Assembly (NCBI GenBank): GCA_045585955.1
Contig: JAZMZK010000034.1
Location: 1 to 19,092, forward strand
DNA length: 19,092 nt
Direction: 5' to 3'
Source of the DNA: SIG78 sp045585955
Lineage (GTDB): Bacteria > Verrucomicrobiota > Lentisphaeria > Victivallales > Victivallaceae
Below, one piece after another: positions 15,841 to 19,092 of the stretch (within the stretch, counting starts at the first letter, position 1; every line of letters starts with the position of its first letter). The notes under the pieces are model-generated. The model ran no database searches. It saw only the letters and a program-made list of their open reading frames with translations, and was not told the origin of the DNA. A program made the translations under genes and the position numbers.

Positions 15841-17061
15841 TCAAAGCTCTATATTATCGTTCAAAAGTTCAGCCACCAGATCGGTATTGCTTTTGCGTTT
15901 TCTGGTCAAAACCGCCTTGCCGCCGCTTACCACCACTTCGCCGGGCATGCTCCGGAGGTTGTAAATGCCGCCCATGCTGTAACAATATGCTCCGGCGTTG
16001 TAAATCGCCAGCACATCGTATTCCCGGATCTCCGGCAATTCCCGCTGTTCGGCAAAACGGTCGCCGGTTTCGCAGATATTGCCGCAGACATCGTAAACTT
16101 TCTTTTCCCCGTCGGGGTTGGAAAGGTTTTCTATCCGGTGGTAGGCTCCGTAAAAGACCGGCCGGATCAGCTGGGGAAACCCGGCATCGCAACCGGCGAT
16201 GGTGCGGGTGCGGTTGAATTTGAGCGTATTTACTGTTGTAAGCATGGTTCCGGCTTCGGCAACTATGTATTTGCCCGGCTCAAACTTCAGCTCCAGCTCC
16301 TTGCCGTAATTTTTGCAGAAATCGTTGAACAATGCACAAATTTCTTTGCCCATTGCCACATAGTCCACTCTCGCTTCGTCGGGCTTGTAGGGCACTTTGA
16401 ATCCGCCGCCGAAATCCAGAAATTCCAGCTCCGGGAAACGCTCTTTCGTTGCCAGACTCATCAGGTTTTTCATGCTCTGGAAGACCGATTCCGTGTGCTG
16501 CAAGCCGCTGCCGGTATGTTCGTGCAAACCTACGATCTTGAGATCATATTTTTTGGCAATCGCTACGACTTTATCCACATCCTGCATCAGGATACCGAAC
16601 TTGGCAAGATCGCCGCCGGTGGCAGTAGCGGCATTTTCGCCATCGACCACATCAGGGTTGAATCTTACGCAGACCCGGCTGCCGGGATAGGCTTTGCCGT
16701 ATTTTTCCAGACGGGAGGTGCTGCCGATGTTGAACAATACATTTAAATTCTGGACTTCGGCAACTTCTTCATCTTTAAGATTGTTTGCTGTAAAAATGAT
16801 TTTTTTGCGGTCAAAACCCAGCGCCAGTGCCAGATGCACTTCGCCGGGGCTTACAGTATCCAATCCGGCACCGGCATCCCGCAGAGCTTTCAGCAACGCT
16901 ATGTTGTAATTGGCTTTAAGGGCGTAATGCACCTGCAATTTATTGTAAGGAATAAACTTGTAAAGCGACTGATAATTTGCCACCACCAAATCGGCATCGT
17001 ATACATAAAGGGGTGTGCCGTAAAGTTTGGCAAGTTCCAGCAGTTGAGATCGTTCTACCAT
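15841..17061 (-). CDS. lysA: diaminopimelate decarboxylase
   Basis: The predicted protein has 406 aa from the ATG at 17061. A TTG at 17082 would overlap the cupin gene and has no clear ribosome binding site, whereas AGGGTGG precedes the ATG. It is a PLP-dependent fold-type III enzyme that makes L-lysine from meso-diaminopimelate. PLP-binding Lys49 lies in HYALKAN, with HEHTGSG at 180-186, the glycine-rich FGGG phosphate loop at 217-220, EPGKY at 261-265, the CETGD motif (330-334, donating Cys/Glu across the dimer) and Tyr359 in NAGAYCYSMGG. Length is normal. Ornithine or carboxynorspermidine decarboxylase relatives share the fold, but the motif set and length favour LysA. It follows the cupin gene by 10 nt and precedes tsaB by 10 nt. 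Confidence 0.92.
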   Translation of the reverse strand: MVERSQLLELAKLYGTPLYVYDADLVVANYQSLYKFIPYNKLQVHYALKANYNIALLKALRDAGAGLDTVSPGEVHLALALGFDRKKIIFTANNLKDEEVAEVQNLNVLFNIGSTSRLEKYGKAYPGSRVCVRFNPDVVDGENAATATGGDLAKFGILMQDVDKVVAIAKKYDLKIVGLHEHTGSGLQHTESVFQSMKNLMSLATKERFPELEFLDFGGGFKVPYKPDEARVDYVAMGKEICALFNDFCKNYGKELELKFEPGKYIVAEAGTMLTTVNTLKFNRTRTIAGCDAGFPQLIRPVFYGAYHRIENLSNPDGEKKVYDVCGNICETGDRFAEQRELPEIREYDVLAIYNAGAYCYSMGGIYNLRSMPGEVVVSGGKAVLTRKRKSNTDLVAELLNDNIEL

Positions 17062-17071
17062 AAATCCACCC

Positions 17072-17428
17072 TTACTTGGCAAAAGGTACGATCACTGCCA
17101 CCATGCGGAGAGTTTCGCTGCCGATATTCTTTACCGCATGCCCCGCACCGTTGCCGGTCAGGATGCTGTCGCCGGCTTTGACGGTTTTTTCCACACCGTT
17201 ATCGTCGATCAAAGCAGTTCCGTTCAGCACGATAAAAATTTCTTCTTCGTTTTCGTGAGCGTGGAACCCGATACTTGCACCGGGTTCCAGTTCCAGCTGG
17301 GCACAGAGCCGGGTGGGAGCCATCAGCTCGTTGGCTTCGTCAAAATAATGGGTGATTTTTACAGACTTATCGCCGCCGCGCATAGCTTCGCGGACTTCGC
17401 TTTTGTAATCGCCGGGTGTATGGATCAT
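17072..17428 (-). CDS. small single-domain cupin protein
   Basis: This 118-aa protein is one cupin barrel. Motif 1 reads GFHAHENEEEIFIVLNG, with metal ligands His-X-His and Glu, and motif 2 reads GDSILTGNGAGHAVKN with the fourth ligand His. A metal-bound small barrel of this kind may act as an isomerase, dioxygenase or sugar-binding protein; the substrate cannot be read from sequence. AGGAGA lies about 9 nt before the ATG. It is the first gene of the cupin-lysA-tsaB-tRNA group and is divergent from the dehydrogenase at 17621, so a shared control region is possible. Confidence 0.85.
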   Translation of the reverse strand: MIHTPGDYKSEVREAMRGGDKSVKITHYFDEANELMAPTRLCAQLELEPGASIGFHAHENEEEIFIVLNGTALIDDNGVEKTVKAGDSILTGNGAGHAVKNIGSETLRMVAVIVPFAK

Positions 17429-17449
17429 AAATCTTTTCTCCTGAATTTT

Positions 17450-17472
17450 GTTATAATTTGCAGTAATATAAC
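17450..17472. promoter_or_regulatory. inverted repeat GTTATA-N11-TATAAC upstream of the cupin gene
   Basis: The 6-bp arms are exact reverse complements and lie 21 nt before the cupin start. On the minus strand the right arm overlaps a TATATT (17470-17465) that could be the -10 box of the cupin-lysA-tsaB transcript; its -35 region is poor. The site could be an operator covering that promoter. Confidence 0.3.
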
Positions 17473-17545
17473 ACCTTTAGGCGATATTTACCACAAAAAA
17501 AGCATTTTTTCCAATGACTTTTAACAAAAAGCACCCTTTCGGGAA

Positions 17546-17574
17546 TTGCAAAGTATGCAAAACTGCGTTACATT
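17546..17574 (+). promoter_or_regulatory. candidate promoter of the second Gfo/Idh/MocA gene
   Basis: TTGCAA (17546-17551), a 17-nt spacer and TACATT (17569-17574) lie 46 nt before the ATG. A TGCAAA word is repeated within the spacer. The arrangement is the same as that ahead of the AraC-type gene at 13223-13251. Confidence 0.5.
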
Positions 17575-17620
17575 AAAAGTAGCATAGTTTTTACCAACCA
17601 ATTAAGAAAGGTTTTGAATT

Positions 17621-18691
17621 ATGGAAAAAGTCAAGTACGGTCTGATCGGTTTCGGCGGCATTGCTGAAAATCGTATTGCCAAAGAAGGTTTTGCCTGTGA
17701 CAAGGCCCGTTTTGCAGCTCTGGACAACGCAGTTCTCGTGGGTGCTACCGATGTGAACCCCGCCCGTCAGGCTGCTGCCGAAGCATTGGGGCTCAAGTGG
17801 TACAACTCCAGCGAAGAAATGATCGCCGACCCGGAATTGGATGCTATCTATGTAGCTACCAACAACGCCACCCACGCCAAACTGGCGATCGCCGCTCTCA
17901 AGGCCGGTAAGCATGTTATTACCGAAAAGCCCATGGCTACCAGCATTGCCGATGCCAAAAAGATGGTGGAAACTGCTAAAAAGATGAAGCTTTCCCTTTC
18001 CGTTGACCACATGATGGTCAATAATATCTACAACATCAAGGCCCGTAAAGTGGTTGCCTCCGGGGCTTTGGGCGATGTGAACGACGCCTGCTTCCATATG
18101 GAATTTGCCTTTGGTTACGATCCTGCCGAAGCTGCCTCCTGGCGTTGCAGCAACATCAAAGAAATGGGCGGCCCTATCGGCGACGTGGCAAGCCACTGCT
18201 TCTATGTAGCTGAATATATCTTCAACTCCACCGTGGAATGGGTTGCAGCTGCTTACCTGCCCAAACTTATGGATATCAAAGCCGAAGACGGTGCTTACAT
18301 CAAGTTCGGTATGGCCAACGGCATCGTTGCCTCTGCCAAGGTCGCTTTCAGCGAAATGCGTGGCGGTCTGGCCGGCACTCTGACCAATTTGGGTTATGAA
18401 ATCTATGGTAATCAGGCGGTTCTGCGCGGCTTCGGCACCATGTTCCAGCTCTCCGGTTACGAAGATGAACCTATCAAGATGCGTTTGGAAATGGACAACG
18501 GCAAGACCCAGAAGAAACTGGCTCCCGGCAAAGTCCAGAACATCTATCAGGCTTTGATCACCAAACACGCCAAGAGCGTGCTTTCCAAGCGTCCTTTGAA
18601 CGCGGTTGACGGTCTGCGGAATCTTGAGCTTTGCGAAGCAGCCCACAAATCTGCCCGCAGCAACGGCAAAAAGATCTCGATCGTCAAGTAA
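17621..18691 (+). CDS. Gfo/Idh/MocA family oxidoreductase, highly expressed type
   Basis: This 356-aa protein has the Rossmann loop GFGGIA (10-15), an EKPMATS motif (102-108), and a C-terminal domain with GGPIGDVASHCFYVAEY, where Asp188 and His192 sit at the usual catalytic positions. It is only distantly similar to the copy at 11994-13133, apart from the shared core motifs. GAAAGG lies 9 nt before the ATG. Codons ending in C or G (AAC, TAC, ATC, GCC, CTG) and CGT are clearly more common than in the surrounding genes, as in strongly expressed genes. It stands alone on the plus strand with its own promoter candidate and a hairpin-rich 3' region. A broad catabolic sugar or inositol dehydrogenase is likely; the substrate is unknown. 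Confidence 0.92.
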   Translation: MEKVKYGLIGFGGIAENRIAKEGFACDKARFAALDNAVLVGATDVNPARQAAAEALGLKWYNSSEEMIADPELDAIYVATNNATHAKLAIAALKAGKHVITEKPMATSIADAKKMVETAKKMKLSLSVDHMMVNNIYNIKARKVVASGALGDVNDACFHMEFAFGYDPAEAASWRCSNIKEMGGPIGDVASHCFYVAEYIFNSTVEWVAAAYLPKLMDIKAEDGAYIKFGMANGIVASAKVAFSEMRGGLAGTLTNLGYEIYGNQAVLRGFGTMFQLSGYEDEPIKMRLEMDNGKTQKKLAPGKVQNIYQALITKHAKSVLSKRPLNAVDGLRNLELCEAAHKSARSNGKKISIVK

Positions 18692-18753
18692 AAAGTTTTT
18701 TTGAAAAACTTTCGTTGGGGGTGTTGCAAAACTCAAAATTTTGCAACACTCCC
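18692..18753 (+). terminator. double hairpin after the second dehydrogenase gene
   Basis: Directly after the stop, AAAGTTTTT and AAAAACTTT form a 9-bp AT-rich stem with a TTG loop (18692-18712). A second hairpin has a 15-bp stem with one G-U pair (18717-18731 with 18739-18753; core GTGTTGCAAAA) and a 7-nt loop. It is followed by GTATTATATTGTTT, which has only a weak T-tract. Together they probably end or protect the transcript. Confidence 0.55.
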
Positions 18754-19092
18754 GTATTATATTGTTTAAGCTCAAATTTCACCACAGAACGAGTTGTGAT
18801 TGGCTGAACAAAAGCTTAATAAACCCTCATTCTGCGTTTTGCTCAAAACAAATCTTTGAGCAATGCAAAAAGCAAGTGATGTGCGGCACACTTTTACCGG
18901 CAGCAATATCGTATCCGCCGCACAACCACGGAGGGGATTGCTTTCCCCTCCGTGACCTCCCTTGCTCATTGAGCAGCTATATCCAGCGTAGTTCTTCACG
19001 ATCTTTAATTAAAGCGGGGGCTACGCCCCCTTAGAGCGATTTTGCAACTTGTTGCAAAATCGTCCTCAAACGCCGGATGGCTTCGCTCGACT
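18754..19092. repeat. non-coding region dense in hairpins
   Basis: I see no convincing gene; the short frames here have no ribosome binding site and no recognisable family. The DNA holds a series of inverted repeats: TTGCTCAAA/TTTGAGCAA (18839-18863), an 11-bp GC-rich stem (18927-18937 with 18944-18954, core GGAGGGGA), TGCTCA-T-TGAGCA (18963-18975), the palindrome CTTTAATTAAAG (19003-19014), GGGGGC-TAC-GCCCCC (19016-19030) and a 12-bp stem CGATTTTGCAAC/GTTGCAAAATCG (19037-19062). This resembles a cluster of intergenic repetitive palindromic elements. Confidence 0.55.

Noticed and set aside
15535..16746. 403-codon plus-strand frame across tsaB and lysA
   Set aside because: It runs antisense through two well-supported genes and has no ribosome binding site or recognisable domains.
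17591..18775. 394-codon minus-strand frame opposite the second dehydrogenase gene
   Set aside because: It is the antisense shadow of a clear Gfo/Idh/MocA gene whose codon bias keeps the opposite frame open; its protein resembles no family.
18772..18999. 75-codon minus-strand frame in the hairpin region
   Set aside because: It lies over several inverted repeats, lacks a ribosome binding site, and has a composition typical of translated intergenic repeats.
18839..19062. CRISPR array
   Set aside because: The inverted repeats differ from each other in sequence and spacing; there is no repeated unit with regular spacers and no cas gene.

Overview
The window looks like a piece of a Lentisphaerota (Victivallales-type) or closely related PVC-group bacterial chromosome. 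This is inferred from gene content, not from a marker gene. The clues are a pseudopilin with an H-X9-DG C-terminal motif sitting inside a carbohydrate-utilisation operon, Gfo/Idh/MocA dehydrogenases paired with a xylose-isomerase-like TIM barrel protein, very large uncharacterised secreted glycoside-hydrolase-like proteins, an SSS-type symporter, and no SusC/SusD pair.

Region 1-13133 is dominated by one likely minus-strand operon of nine genes (13133 down to 491). In transcription order they are: Gfo/Idh/MocA dehydrogenase, sugar-phosphate isomerase/epimerase-like TIM barrel, L-rhamnose mutarotase (rhaM), a small secreted carbohydrate-binding-like protein, an 1118-aa secreted multidomain glycosidase-like protein that begins with a paralogous copy of that binding domain, an H-X9-DG pseudopilin, a 769-aa sodium/solute symporter, a cytoplasmic TIM-barrel glycosidase-like protein with a four-cysteine insertion, and a secreted alpha/beta-hydrolase. 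Gaps are 2-81 nt. A divergent AraC-family regulator (13296-14210) faces the operon across a 162-bp intergenic region that holds back-to-back promoter candidates and an inverted repeat. I read this as an AraC-controlled system that binds and cleaves a rhamnose-containing (or similar) glycan outside the cytoplasm, imports a product through the symporter, and completes hydrolysis, anomer interconversion, oxidation and isomerisation inside. The first 490 bp hold no convincing gene, only a perfect hairpin and short direct repeats.

Region 14211-15042 is a gene-poor stretch next to a tRNA-Leu(UAA). It has a 5'-broken ORF of unknown function, a tandem 11-bp repeat and two imperfect copies of the tRNA anticodon-arm sequence. 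These suggest the scar of an element that integrated at the tRNA gene.

Region 15043-17428 is a housekeeping minus-strand group transcribed as cupin, lysA (diaminopimelate decarboxylase), tsaB (t6A tRNA modification), tRNA-Leu, with 10, 10 and 19 nt between them.

Region 17429-19092 carries a divergently transcribed second Gfo/Idh/MocA dehydrogenase. Its codon use looks like that of a highly expressed gene and it has its own promoter candidate. It is followed by about 400 bp of non-coding DNA packed with perfect or near-perfect hairpins, several built on the string GTTGCAAAA.
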